NCBI RefSeq assembly: GCF_009363435.1
Contig: NZ_CP045354.1
Location: 3,934,501 to 3,998,500 of the forward strand
From: Labrenzia sp. THAF82
GTDB taxonomy: Bacteria; Pseudomonadota; Alphaproteobacteria; Rhizobiales; Stappiaceae
Direction of reading: 5' to 3'
Length of the DNA: 64,000 nt
Shown: in pieces, positions 35,667 through 44,956 of the stretch
Layout: every line of letters begins with the position of its first letter
Numbering within the stretch: the stretch's first letter is position 1
Translations under genes and position numbers: made by a program
Notes under the pieces: generated by a model
Database searches by the model: none
What the model was told of the DNA's origin: nothing
What the model saw: the letters and a program-made list of their open reading frames with translations, nothing else

Positions 35667-38423
35667 CTAAGCAGCTTTCGAGAGCATGCTTGCCAGTTCA
35701 ATTGCGTTCATGGGTTTGCCGAACAAGTATCCCTGACCCAATTGGCAGCCGAGTTGCTTCAATTTGGCTGCCTGTTCGGGTGTTTCGATACCCTCAACGA
35801 TAAGCTCCATGTCGTGGCCTTTCACGAGATGGAGCACCGCCTCGATTAGAGACACGTCCTTCTTGTCGCTCAAGGTTTCCCGAATGAAAGCCCTATCGAG
35901 CTTGATTTTCGAGAAAGGATAGTTGGGTAAGTAACTCAAGGACGAGTAGCCTGTTCCGAAATCGTCGAGCGAGAAACTGCATCCGAACGACCTGATCTCC
36001 TCCATCAGAAACCTGAGATCAAGCCCTTCTTCGATAAACAGCGACTCCGTTATTTCAAGATCGAGGCGCTCGGCAGGAAAACCCGTGCGCTGGAGAGCTT
36101 CCTGGACTGTTGCTACCAAATTGCCACGGCTGAACTGGATTGCGGACAAATTTATCGACAATCGAACAGGCAACGGCCATGACAAACATTCCTTCATGGC
36201 CCGGTTCAACGCCCAAGCTCCAAGTTCGACGATATACCCATTTTCTTCAGCTATCGGAACAAACTCGGCAGGCGAAATTGGTCCAAGCTCTCGGTGCTCC
36301 CAGCGCAGTAGTGCTTCCACCCCATACATCAATCCGTCATCCAGTGTGACGAGTGGCTGATAGGCCATTTGCAGTTCGTCACGTACAATCGCCTTGAACA
36401 GCTCCGTCTCAAGCTCACGTCGGCGCATCAGTGCGGCGTCCATGCCAGGATCGAAGGCCAGAACCTCCTGCTGAACGTCACGCCGCACCCTGGCGAGCGC
36501 ATTTCCAGACCGCTTCAGTTGAGTTTCTGGGGGTTCAGCTGCGTCGCACACTGCATAACCGAATTTGAGCTGGACGGAGATTCTTGCACCGTCGATGGAA
36601 TAGTCTTCACCTATGAGGTCCCGGATTCGTTCGATCAAACGTGTTTCATCGTCTCCCGTGGGATTGTTCGCAAAAGCAGCTGCAAATGTGTCGCTTGACA
36701 GCGCGGACCACGTGACCCCATCCGACAAATGAGTTTTCAATCGGGTCGCTATCGTTTTGCGGACGCTGTCGCCAAAGGAAAAACCGAGGGATGCAACAAT
36801 CTGATCCAGGTTGACGACAGCAAACTGAAGGAGGCCGAGGTTCTCTCCCCGGCTTTCCACCAACAAAGCCTGCATAGTCAATTCTTCTTCAAACCCGTTC
36901 CGATTGAGCAGCCCTGTTATCGGGTCGTATTTGGCGAGGTATTCAAGACGAAGCGCAGACTCACGTTCCTCCGTGACATCGCGACAGGTCAGACAAGCGA
37001 CAGCCTCTGATGTGTCGTCGCCGCTGTTGCCCGCGAGCGTCCTTTCGGAGCGAGTGACAACATATTCGATGTAACGCAGATCACCGTTGTCAAACGGCAT
37101 CGCCAGTGTTTTGGAGATTGGCATCTGATCGACGGTACTCAGCAGAACTTCTTGAGCCTCTTCAACAAGTTCACTCGGCAGGACTTCATGTGCCTTGCTG
37201 CCAATCAGTTTCTTGCGATGAAAGAGCAATCTAGCCGAACGGCTGGCTGCGGAAACGCAACCGTCTTTCTGTATGACGACGATGGCATCGAAACTGTCTT
37301 CAAAAACGAGACCGAGCATCCGTTCACTGTTGTGCTTTCCGATCGTCGCCACGTGCGAGATCAACCTGTGAAAGCCAAGTTCCCTCAGAACTATGCCCGT
37401 TGCTGCAAATAGCAAAAGGAATTGCGCACTTGCTGTAGGGACAAGAAGCGGCATGTGCTTTTGCAAAAGAAATGCCGCCAGCTCGATCGCCCCAGCGGCG
37501 AGTGCAAGTATCAGGGCTTTGACCGCCCAGCCCTCGATTTTGGTCATCAAAAGCAGGAGGAAAACAACGACGGCAAATGCGAGGGCTGCCAACTCCCCTT
37601 CAATACGCATCGCGCGGTTTTGGAGTAAACTCTCAGCGCCGAGTGCCTGAATCACGCTTCCAGGCAGAATGCCATAGACCGGGACAGGAAAGAGATCTCT
37701 CAATTCTTGCGCACTTGCGCCAACGACAACTTTCTTGCCTAGAAAAAACTCTGGATCGACTGACCGGTCGAGCACATCTACCAGTGAGACTGTCGGCAAC
37801 TCATCGATAGAAATACCGAAATCCAATCCAAAGGCGCCAAGCGCTTCCCCTGAGTATTCGCCGAGGAATGCTGACGCTGACAATTCGGAAGTACCGGAAA
37901 TGTCGTAACCGTAAATGTTTCTCCATATACGGCTGTCGTTTTCAACGGGCACCATGACAACAACTGGCCACGCTGCTTCAAGAAACTTATCGATAGGCTT
38001 GTTGATCACTTCACTTTGGTTCGTGCCAGCCGAAGCAGCCTGACGAAACATAGCGAGACTGACATTGCCAGCACTTTCAATCGAATTTGCGAAGAGACGG
38101 TCATCTTCGGCACTCGAAACTGCGCTGAAATCGATATCAAATAGGATATCTGAAGCACCAGATCCGGCGACAAAGTCCGTTAGTTCTGCATATAGGCGGC
38201 GCGGCAGTGGCCAGACGCCCAGTTCATTCAAACTCTTGGCATCAATATCGATGAGAACGATCTGCCCGGTCACCGGACGTTTGTCATGGCTAAACTTAGC
38301 TTCCCAAAGGAAACGATCGATCGAGTCGGAAAATCCTGCATAACGCACAAATGCGGTCGCCGCGACCACAAGGATCGCGATGAGACAGGCGTTCCCGAAA
38401 CGCTTTGTCCTGTCTGACCACAT
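35667..38423 (-). CDS. CHASE2-PAS-GGDEF(degenerate)-EAL cyclic di-GMP phosphodiesterase
   Basis: 918 residues from the ATG at 38423; an ATG at 38459 is also possible. Order: a membrane segment, a periplasmic CHASE2 sensor (~30-275, GQIVLIDIDAKSLNELGVWPLP), about three membrane helices, a PAS region (~370-460), a GGDEF-like domain whose motif reads SSDTF (576-580) and so is catalytically dead, and an EAL domain with the full active site: Glu703 in VEALLRW, INLSAIQF, EITESLF, Asp820-Asp821 in DDFGTGYSS, KLDRAF and EGIET. It should hydrolyse cyclic di-GMP in response to an envelope signal. The FecR-like gene upstream, 82 nt away, is likely its partner. Confidence 0.9.
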   Translation of the reverse strand: MWSDRTKRFGNACLIAILVVAATAFVRYAGFSDSIDRFLWEAKFSHDKRPVTGQIVLIDIDAKSLNELGVWPLPRRLYAELTDFVAGSGASDILFDIDFSAVSSAEDDRLFANSIESAGNVSLAMFRQAASAGTNQSEVINKPIDKFLEAAWPVVVMVPVENDSRIWRNIYGYDISGTSELSASAFLGEYSGEALGAFGLDFGISIDELPTVSLVDVLDRSVDPEFFLGKKVVVGASAQELRDLFPVPVYGILPGSVIQALGAESLLQNRAMRIEGELAALAFAVVVFLLLLMTKIEGWAVKALILALAAGAIELAAFLLQKHMPLLVPTASAQFLLLFAATGIVLRELGFHRLISHVATIGKHNSERMLGLVFEDSFDAIVVIQKDGCVSAASRSARLLFHRKKLIGSKAHEVLPSELVEEAQEVLLSTVDQMPISKTLAMPFDNGDLRYIEYVVTRSERTLAGNSGDDTSEAVACLTCRDVTEERESALRLEYLAKYDPITGLLNRNGFEEELTMQALLVESRGENLGLLQFAVVNLDQIVASLGFSFGDSVRKTIATRLKTHLSDGVTWSALSSDTFAAAFANNPTGDDETRLIERIRDLIGEDYSIDGARISVQLKFGYAVCDAAEPPETQLKRSGNALARVRRDVQQEVLAFDPGMDAALMRRRELETELFKAIVRDELQMAYQPLVTLDDGLMYGVEALLRWEHRELGPISPAEFVPIAEENGYIVELGAWALNRAMKECLSWPLPVRLSINLSAIQFSRGNLVATVQEALQRTGFPAERLDLEITESLFIEEGLDLRFLMEEIRSFGCSFSLDDFGTGYSSLSYLPNYPFSKIKLDRAFIRETLSDKKDVSLIEAVLHLVKGHDMELIVEGIETPEQAAKLKQLGCQLGQGYLFGKPMNAIELASMLSKAA

Positions 38424-38505
38424 CTTTCCGTTGTCACCACCCACTATTCGCAACGACATTTCAAGGCGAAGGGCAATCGCGCCCCTGCCCAATCAGTTTC
38501 TTTTT

Positions 38506-39579
38506 CTATTTTTTACCGTTGCCGTTGCTGTTGCCGTTTCCGTTTCCGTTTCCGGAATTGCCGTTGCTGTTGCCATTCCCGTTGCCGCTATTACCGGAAT
38601 TGCCGTTGCTATTGCCATTCCCGTTGCCGCTGTTACCGGAATTGCCGTTGCTGTTGCCATTCCCGTTGCCGCTGTTACCGGAATTGCCGTTGCTATTGCC
38701 ATTCCCGTTGCCGCTGTTACCGGAATTGCCGTTGCTGTTGCCATTCCCGTTGCCACTGTTACCGGAATTGCCGTTGCTGTTGCCATTCCCGTTGCCGCTG
38801 TTACCGGAATTGCCGTTGCCGCTGAAGAAGTTACTGAAGAACCCTCCCCCAGCATTCGGCGAAACATCAGCAGAAGGGACGTTCTTGGTTTGTGGGGTCT
38901 GGAACGACGGTGCCCGTTTGCTCCCTGGTCGCACAACAGGTTTTGTTTTACCCCCAACCTGAAGCCCCACTTTGGCGGCGGGTGCACTGGAGGCAGACTG
39001 TCCTGCACCAACGTTTGCACGGTCTCCGGAAGCAAAATCCTCAACGCTGACCAGCCCACGCTGAACGGAAACCCTTGCGCGCTTGGCATTTACCGAAACG
39101 CCGAATTTTGTGCCCTTCACAACGGCCGCCAGAAACGGAGTTTCCACCGTAAAGTGATTGCGCCGACGCGTTTTTACGTCGACTTCAATATTCCCCTTGC
39201 GTTGCAGAAGAGTTGTTTTGGTTCCGCGGCTACGGTGCTTGGAGATTGCGAATGTTGTGTTCGGACCGACAGAAATAGTCTCGCTACCGCGGGCAATAAG
39301 GGCTCGTGCACCCGGTCGCGTGCCAATCGTGTAGCCTTTTTCGAACACCATTCCGCGTTTGACACGGAATGCCTGTACGCCTGGAGCAACAAAATAGGCT
39401 ACTCCTGAAACACGCTTTATCACCCAGTCCTGCGCATTTGCCTCGGAGGCCACAAATACGCTGACGACAAAAGTTGCTGCAGCCAAGATAAAAGACAGTT
39501 CCCTGAATACGGCATCAAAAGTAAAACCAAGAGATATCGTCTTTGCGCTTCGGTCTTTAGCGTGTGCATTGTCAGTCAT
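38506..39579 (-). CDS. secreted FecR-domain protein with Asn/Gly/Ser repeat tail
   Basis: 357 residues. A signal-type helix (ELSFILAAATFVVSVFVASEANA) is followed by a FecR domain (~55-200: FRVKRGMVFEKGYTIGTRPGA, TISVGPNTTFAI, VETPFLAAVVKGTKFGV, VQRGLVSVED), a Pro/Lys-rich linker and ~100 C-terminal residues made of the 14-residue unit GNSGNSGNGNGNSN six times. FecR-domain proteins of this sort often sit beside CHASE2 receptors, and a joint envelope-sensing role is plausible. The TTG at 39624 opens the frame, but the ATG at 39579 fits better. The polar repeat tail has no known function; it may be an extended surface or cell-wall linker. Confidence 0.82.
   Translation of the reverse strand: MTDNAHAKDRSAKTISLGFTFDAVFRELSFILAAATFVVSVFVASEANAQDWVIKRVSGVAYFVAPGVQAFRVKRGMVFEKGYTIGTRPGARALIARGSETISVGPNTTFAISKHRSRGTKTTLLQRKGNIEVDVKTRRRNHFTVETPFLAAVVKGTKFGVSVNAKRARVSVQRGLVSVEDFASGDRANVGAGQSASSAPAAKVGLQVGGKTKPVVRPGSKRAPSFQTPQTKNVPSADVSPNAGGGFFSNFFSGNGNSGNSGNGNGNSNGNSGNSGNGNGNSNGNSGNSGNGNGNSNGNSGNSGNGNGNSNGNSGNSGNGNGNSNGNSGNSGNGNGNSNGNSGNGNGNGNSNGNGKK
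38554..38805. repeat. tandem repeat, six 42-bp units, inside the FecR-like gene
   Basis: Starting at GGAATTG (38554) the same 42-bp unit recurs six times without a length change, differing only at a few G/A positions, all silent or nearly so in the coding frame (14 residues per unit). Partial, diverged units continue on both sides. Copy number changes by slippage would keep the frame. Confidence 0.95.
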
Positions 39580-39781
39580 TTTTGGCCACTCGATCAATTG
39601 GCGTTGGCCAGAAGGTAACAACAACTCACTTAATCTAAGGTGAAACCTGCCCGAGATTATTGATATTTTATGCTTTGGCGATTGATGCAGACAAATAGAA
39701 CTACAACTCAGAATGAAATAAAAAATATCTTCTCAATTCGAAGTTAGCTTTACTTAACGATTCGCTAATCATTATTTCGAG

Positions 39782-40501
39782 CTAGACAGACTCCAAGACT
39801 TCTCTTTCCACATCCCTGAAAATGTCGATGTGGTCGATATTCATCTGTTCAATACCGAAGCGAACGGCCTTTTCGAATACGGATCGATCCTGGCCTGCAT
39901 AGAACATCTGAGTCGTAAGACCTGCTTCCTGCGCTTCCTTGATAGAGTCAGCGACCAGGCAGTCTTCATGAAACTCAAGAATGGAAGCACCCTGGGCAAC
40001 AGCGCGCTCGACGGATCCGACGTGACCGAACAGAACCATCCGTCTTAAATCCGGCACCTTTGCACGAGCCTCGGCCAGGATCGACTGATCGAAGGAAAAG
40101 GTCCATGCGCGTTCGAGTATGCCGCGCGCTGCCAGCATGTCTCGCACTTCTGCCGGGTCCCCTTCCTTGATTTCGACGTAGGTTCCGATGCGCCCCTGGC
40201 ATGCATCGAGAAAGGCATCCAATCGCGGGACCCGTTCTCCCGCGAATTCAGAACCGAACCAGCTGCCTGCATCAAGTTGTTCAATCTCGGCAGAGGTCAT
40301 GTCAGAAAAGCGGCCACTGCCGTTTGTCGTCCGGTCAACGGTCGCATCGTGCATCACATAAAAAACACCATCATCAGAGGGGCGCACATCGAATTCGACA
40401 ACGTCCGCACCAAGCTCGATCGCTTTTTCCAGGGATGCGAAAGTGTTCTCCGGCGCCACCAAACAAGCGCCTCTGTGGGACACAATGACTGCTCGTTTCA
40501 T
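39782..40501 (-). CDS. glycerophosphodiester phosphodiesterase
   Basis: 239 residues with the GDPD signature: VSHRGACLVAPENT, VEFDVRPSDDGVFYVMHD and VDRTTNGSG give the catalytic His pair and the metal-binding Glu and Asp residues. It splits glycerophosphodiesters such as glycerophosphocholine into glycerol-3-phosphate and the alcohol. No signal peptide is seen after the chosen start (ATG 40501, preceded by AGGAG), so it is probably cytoplasmic, UgpQ-like. No ugp transporter genes are adjacent. The frame extends to 40570 without support. Confidence 0.9.
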   Translation of the reverse strand: MKRAVIVSHRGACLVAPENTFASLEKAIELGADVVEFDVRPSDDGVFYVMHDATVDRTTNGSGRFSDMTSAEIEQLDAGSWFGSEFAGERVPRLDAFLDACQGRIGTYVEIKEGDPAEVRDMLAARGILERAWTFSFDQSILAEARAKVPDLRRMVLFGHVGSVERAVAQGASILEFHEDCLVADSIKEAQEAGLTTQMFYAGQDRSVFEKAVRFGIEQMNIDHIDIFRDVEREVLESV

Positions 40502-40921
40502 GTCTAATTCTCCTGCGCTCTCGGACAATATGTCCGGAACTTGTCGGTGTTTGCGACCGTTCGTTTGCAACGATCGACAAAGAGGTGCCCGAGTTTCTTG
40601 ATGAATTGATGACAGTTCAAGTCTTCTTTTTCTTTCAGTTACTTATCACTAAAATCAATTTTTAATTGCACCAATTCAAAACCACAATCAAGCCAAGCCA
40701 ATCACGCGATTCGACGAGCTCAATTGTCAATCCTTCGCCAGCAAAAGGAAACAGCAAAACCGCTTCCGCGGGCGCGGTTTGCTTCTGAAATTCTACATAT
40801 AACGAATTGTTCATTGATCTCGAACGGTCAGTCAAATTGCATGAGGCTTAGTAATGACTATCTCAACCCTCAGGCGTTCATGGCCGAACGCTCAAGGAAA
40901 CACCATTCAAGAGGTTTGATC
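40502..40921. other. intergenic region GDPD / yceI operon
   Basis: 420 nt between divergent genes. It contains an imperfect hairpin, AAACCGC (40757-40763) with GCGGTTT (40774-40780), lacking a T-run on either strand, and an A+T-rich part around 40620-40700 where the promoters probably lie. No convincing gene is seen; open frames across it are upstream extensions of yceI without ribosome sites. Confidence 0.4.
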
Positions 40922-41506
40922 ATGATCCGTTTCGCAGCATCTGCAATTGCATTGTCACTACTGGCCGGCACCGCCGTCGCCGAGCCCGTCGCCTACGACT
41001 TTGACAAATCCCACGCAAACCTCTCCTTCTCCTACAACCACCTTGGGTATTCCACGACCGAAGGCCGATTTGGATCCTGGAATGGTGTTTTGATGATCGA
41101 CAAGGACACTCCTGCAAATTCGTCCGTCGAATTCACTATTGATGTCGATAGCATGGACACGTTCTGGGCGGACAGGGACACACACCTTAAGAGCGCCGAC
41201 TTCTTCGACGCGGAGAAGTTTCCGGAAGCTACTTTCAAAAGCACCAGTGTTGAGCAAACAGGCGAAAAGCAACTGGCGGTCACAGGCGACTTGACTATCA
41301 AGGGCATCACGAAGCCCGTCACTCTGACTGTTGACGTGACTTCCATTGGCGAACATCCGATGGCAAAAAAAGCAGCTGCTGGTTTTGCCGTCTCAACCGT
41401 TGTCAAACGCTCCGATTTTGGCATGGACAAGTTCGTGCCTTATGTGGGTGATGACATCACGGTGACGTTCCACGCTGAAACGCTCAAAGCTGAAGCTACG
41501 AATTAA
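40922..41506 (+). CDS. yceI: YceI-family periplasmic protein (copy 1)
   Basis: 194 residues with a Sec signal (MIRFAASAIALSLLAGTAVA) and a YceI lipocalin-like barrel: YDFDKSHANLSFSYNHLGYS, FDAEKFPEATFKST, VTGDLTIKGITKPVTL and RSDFGMDKFVP. YceI proteins bind long polyprenyl-type lipids such as ubiquinone precursors in the periplasm. First of three genes with cytochrome b561 and a second YceI. ATG at 40922 has AAGAGG upstream. The frame is open from 40724, but the signal peptide fixes the start. Confidence 0.93.
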   Translation: MIRFAASAIALSLLAGTAVAEPVAYDFDKSHANLSFSYNHLGYSTTEGRFGSWNGVLMIDKDTPANSSVEFTIDVDSMDTFWADRDTHLKSADFFDAEKFPEATFKSTSVEQTGEKQLAVTGDLTIKGITKPVTLTVDVTSIGEHPMAKKAAAGFAVSTVVKRSDFGMDKFVPYVGDDITVTFHAETLKAEATN

Positions 41507-41560
41507 TGATCCCTCGGCTGAGACCGGTAATGACTGGTCTCAGCTTCACAGGAGCCACCC

Positions 41561-42151
41561 ATGCTGCGCAATTCCTCCACCGGGTATGGTCTGATTGCCA
41601 TCTTCTTTCACTGGACAATGGCGATCCTGATCATCGGCATGCTTGCATTCGGTCTTTATCTGGATGGATTGCCGCAAACCGAGCAGTCGACCTTTCAGCT
41701 TTACCAGCTACACAAATCCATAGGATTCGTTGTTCTGGCTCTCGCTGCCCTGCGGCTGGTGTGGCGGCTGTTCAATCCCGCCCCGAAACTGCCGGACGGA
41801 ATGCATCCGCTCGAAAAAACTGCAGCGCACCTTGGGCATATCGGGCTTTATGTACTCATTTTCGCGATGCCAATCACAGGCTGGTTCATGGTGTCGGCAT
41901 CGCCTTGGAACATTCCGACAATCGCCTTCAACGTCCTGCCAATTCCGCACCTGCCCGTTCCTGCTGCACTTGGCAGTCAAGAGGACGCTGAATCCTTCTT
42001 CAAGGTACTGCATGAGTACGGAGCGTTCCTGTTGATCGCATTGATTGTCGTGCATGTCGCGGCAGCTTTGAAACACCATTTCATTGCCCGGGACGACACT
42101 TTGAAGAGGATGGTTTCAACTGCCCCGGCGCATTCAGAGAAACAACTTTAG
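41561..42151 (+). CDS. cytochrome b561
   Basis: 196 residues with four membrane helices of the prokaryotic di-haem b561 (YceJ) family. Candidate haem-ligand His residues are in AIFFHWTMAI, QLHKSIGF, AHLGHIGLYV and VVHVAAALKHHF. It passes electrons between the quinone pool and periplasmic partners. Placed between two YceI genes, it likely works with a quinone-like ligand carried by them. Start ATG 41561 follows AGGAG. Confidence 0.92.
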   Translation: MLRNSSTGYGLIAIFFHWTMAILIIGMLAFGLYLDGLPQTEQSTFQLYQLHKSIGFVVLALAALRLVWRLFNPAPKLPDGMHPLEKTAAHLGHIGLYVLIFAMPITGWFMVSASPWNIPTIAFNVLPIPHLPVPAALGSQEDAESFFKVLHEYGAFLLIALIVVHVAAALKHHFIARDDTLKRMVSTAPAHSEKQL

Positions 42152-42162
42152 GAAACATCTTC

Positions 42163-42720
42163 ATGATACTGAAAAACATATTCTTATCACTCGGTATTGC
42201 TGTTTCACTTGGTCTTGTTTCACCCGGTCTTGCAGACACTTGGACAGTCGATCAGGAAAACAGCCAACTTGGATTTGAAGTCCAACAGGGCAGCAGCAAA
42301 TTGACCGGGCTCTTCGGCAGCTGGAAAGCGAGTATCGATTTTGATCCCGCAGAGCCGGAAACTGCGAAGATTTCGGCAGAGATCAATCCGGCCACAGCAA
42401 CCACCGGCAATGCCCAGTTCGACGGCACCCTGCCCAACCAGGATTGGTTTGACGTTAGCGCCTTTCCGGCAGCTACATTCCAGTCAAATACCGTGACCCT
42501 CGTCGAGGGTAACAGCTACCGGGCCGACGGGACTTTGACGATCAAAGGCATGGAACAGCCTGTTGAACTCGACTTCACGCTTGAAATCACTGGAGACACC
42601 GCCAAGGCGACAGGCACCGCGACGGTCAATCGCCTATCCTATGGGCTTGGTGCCGGTGTTGGAACCGACACTGTTGGTGACATTGTCTCAGTTACACTGG
42701 ACTTGACGGCAACACGATAG
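42163..42720 (+). CDS. YceI-family periplasmic protein (copy 2)
   Basis: 185 residues, signal MILKNIFLSLGIAVSLGLVSPGLA then the YceI barrel (TWTVDQENSQLGFEVQQGSSKLTG, FDVSAFPAATFQSN, GTLTIKGMEQPVELDF, NRLSYGLG). It is only distantly similar to copy 1, so this is an old paralogue rather than a recent duplication. It starts 11 nt after the b561 stop with TAGGAAA as ribosome site, closing the operon before a terminator. Confidence 0.92.
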   Translation: MILKNIFLSLGIAVSLGLVSPGLADTWTVDQENSQLGFEVQQGSSKLTGLFGSWKASIDFDPAEPETAKISAEINPATATTGNAQFDGTLPNQDWFDVSAFPAATFQSNTVTLVEGNSYRADGTLTIKGMEQPVELDFTLEITGDTAKATGTATVNRLSYGLGAGVGTDTVGDIVSVTLDLTATR

Positions 42721-42749
42721 TTCCTCACGAAAACTTCAGACGAATTGGG

Positions 42750-42785
42750 AAGGCCGCAGCACTTGGCGTGCGCGGCCTTTTTGCC
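42750..42785 (+). terminator. intrinsic terminator of the yceI-b561-yceI operon
   Basis: The stem AAGGCCGC (42750-42757) / GCGGCCTT (42772-42779), with an inner GCAC/GTGC pairing, is followed by TTTTT. Confidence 0.85.
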
Positions 42786-42862
42786 GTAAGACAGGGCGAC
42801 TTTAGTTCCAGCGCTTCCGGTTGAGACAGACCGCAGTGGCAGCCAGATCAGGAAACCGTCCG

Positions 42863-44500
42863 ATGAACGCTCCCGTCACCCCTCCCGACTATCAGCACAG
42901 CGCACTTTTCCCTCAGGGAGAAGACAAGACCCCCTATCGCAAGCTCACCTCGGACCATGTCAAGACAGCGGAGTTCAATGGAGAAGAGGTTCTGGTCGTC
43001 GAGCCAGAAGGAATGAGACTGCTGGCTGAAGAGGCCTTCAAGGATATCAATCACTATCTGCGCCCAGGTCACCTGGAACAACTGCGCCGAATATTGGATG
43101 ACCCGGAAGCGACAGAAAATGACAAGTTCGTTGCGTTCGACCTTTTGAAGAATGCCAACATTGCCTCCCATGGTGTCCTGCCAATGTGCCAGGACACGGG
43201 CACTGCCATCGTGATGGGAAAGAAGGGCAGACGCGTTTGGACGAACGGATCCGACGAATCCGCACTCGGTGAAGGCGCCCGAGACGCATATTACAAGAAA
43301 AACCTGCGCTACTCGCAGCTGGCGCCGATCTCCATGTTCGAGGAAAAGAACACCAAGAACAACATGCCTGCGCAGATTGAACTCTATGCCGACGGCGAAG
43401 ATGCCTACAAATTCCTGTTCATGGCCAAGGGGGGCGGTTCAGCCAACAAAACGTTCCTTTTTCAAGGCACGCCGTCACTTTTGACCCACGACCGCATGAT
43501 CGAATTCCTTAAGGAAAAGATCCTGACACTCGGCACTGCGGCCTGTCCGCCATACCACCTGGCAATTGTTATTGGTGGCACGTCAGCGGAGATGAACCTG
43601 AAGACAGCCAAATATGCTTCCGCACGGTATCTGGACGGTCTGCCGACCAAGGGCTCCGATCTGGGCCACGCGTTCCGTGACCTCGAAATGGAAGAAGAAA
43701 TCCACAAACTGACCCAGGCCACTGGCGTTGGCGCTCAGTTCGGCGGCAAGTACTTCTGTCATGATGTTCGTGTTGTCCGGCTGCCCCGGCACGGCGCGTC
43801 TTTGCCCATCGGCCTCGCCGTTTCCTGTTCAGCAGACCGGCAAGCGGTCGGAAAGATCACCAAGGATGGTATCTTTCTGGAGCAGCTTGAGATGCATCCT
43901 GAAAAATACCTGCCTGATGTCACCGACGACAACCTGTCGGATCACGTGGTCAAGATCGACCTGACACGGCCTATGTCTGAAATTCTGGGTGAACTCTCCA
44001 AACATCCGATCAAAACCCGGCTGTCCCTTTCCGGACCGCTCATCGTCGCGCGTGACCTGGCACATTCCAAACTGCGCGACCGCCTTGAAAGCGGCGAACC
44101 GTTGCCGGACTACTTCAAGAACCATCCGATATATTATGCAGGCCCTGCCAAGACGCCGGAAGGCATGCCGTCGGGCTCCTTCGGCCCGACAACAGCGGGA
44201 CGGATGGATGCCTATGTTGATCAATTCCAGGCAGCTGGCGGGTCCATGGTCATGCTGGCAAAAGGCAATCGATCGGCACAGGTTCGCCGGGCCTGCCAGG
44301 CCCATGGAGGGTTCTATCTCGGTTCAATTGGTGGATCGGCCGCTCGATTGGCTCAGGACTGCATCAAGAAAGTCGAGGTGGTCGAATTCGAAGAGCTTGG
44401 AATGGAAGCCGTCTGGAAGATCGAGGTTGAAGACTTCCCGGCCTTCATCGTGGTCGATGACAAGGGCAACGACTTCTTCAAGGAACTCAACCTGAGTTAA
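42863..44500 (+). CDS. fumA: fumarate hydratase, class I
   Basis: 545 residues, the one-chain class I (iron-sulfur) fumarase. Cluster ligands are visible in [13 protein letters not shown] and [13 protein letters not shown]. The C-terminal domain includes [24 protein letters not shown] and [27 protein letters not shown]. It interconverts fumarate and malate in the TCA cycle. The frame is open from a TTG at 42821, but AGGAAACC precedes the ATG at 42863. A 7-bp hairpin (44513-44519 / 44524-44530) follows the stop, without a clear T tract. Confidence 0.95.
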   Translation: MNAPVTPPDYQHSALFPQGEDKTPYRKLTSDHVKTAEFNGEEVLVVEPEGMRLLAEEAFKDINHYLRPGHLEQLRRILDDPEATENDKFVAFDLLKNANIASHGVLPMCQDTGTAIVMGKKGRRVWTNGSDESALGEGARDAYYKKNLRYSQLAPISMFEEKNTKNNMPAQIELYADGEDAYKFLFMAKGGGSANKTFLFQGTPSLLTHDRMIEFLKEKILTLGTAACPPYHLAIVIGGTSAEMNLKTAKYASARYLDGLPTKGSDLGHAFRDLEMEEEIHKLTQATGVGAQFGGKYFCHDVRVVRLPRHGASLPIGLAVSCSADRQAVGKITKDGIFLEQLEMHPEKYLPDVTDDNLSDHVVKIDLTRPMSEILGELSKHPIKTRLSLSGPLIVARDLAHSKLRDRLESGEPLPDYFKNHPIYYAGPAKTPEGMPSGSFGPTTAGRMDAYVDQFQAAGGSMVMLAKGNRSAQVRRACQAHGGFYLGSIGGSAARLAQDCIKKVEVVEFEELGMEAVWKIEVEDFPAFIVVDDKGNDFFKELNLS

Positions 44501-44956
44501 CAATTGGCACCGGGGCAGCAATCGCTGCCCTGCTGTCAATTTCTGATCAAGTCATCATGAGAGCAATGTCCACTGGAGTGCTGCATCCCACTTCGAACAA
44601 GGTCGCTGAATAGAGGGTCAGGATCGAATCGACCTGAAAACTCTGAATAGGGAAACGAGCAACTGACTCGTGCTCAATAGATCGACTTCATCAAAAATCA
44701 TCGGCGTCTTGTTCTTGAAAAGACACAATAAACAACCTTGACGCGATTTTTGAACCGTGACACACCGCCAAAACCGGAAAACGAGTTGCAATTTCAGCAC
44801 AATTGATCGAGGCAAGGGCACCTCACATCAACGTGAGATTCCATTTTCGCCCTTTTTAGGTCATGATTGTTAATAGTGCGGCAAGGACCTTTTCCTAACG
44901 TAACCTTCGACATGAAGCGCTCCTGAGGTGGAGCGAGCGCTGATGGGGGAATTAGA
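44501..44956. other. intergenic region fumA / L,D-transpeptidase
   Basis: 456 nt. It starts with the GGGCAGC / GCTGCCC hairpin (44513-44530) after fumA. The rest is without repeats or credible genes, with promoter-like elements for the transpeptidase presumably near 44860-44930, where I cannot define hexamers. Confidence 0.4.

Noticed and set aside
38554..38805. The regular 42-bp repeats as a CRISPR array
   Set aside because: The units are contiguous with no unique spacers, and they encode a protein repeat in frame; no cas genes are present.
38380..39408. Long plus-strand frames across the repeat region encoding Val/Ala/Pro/Leu-rich repeats
   Set aside because: They are antisense to the FecR-like gene. 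The repetitive hydrophobic sequence is only the complement of the Asn/Gly codons, with no ribosome site or family match.
44618..44821. Possible small minus-strand gene in the fumA/L,D-transpeptidase gap
   Set aside because: No ribosome site, no recognisable sequence and no supporting context.
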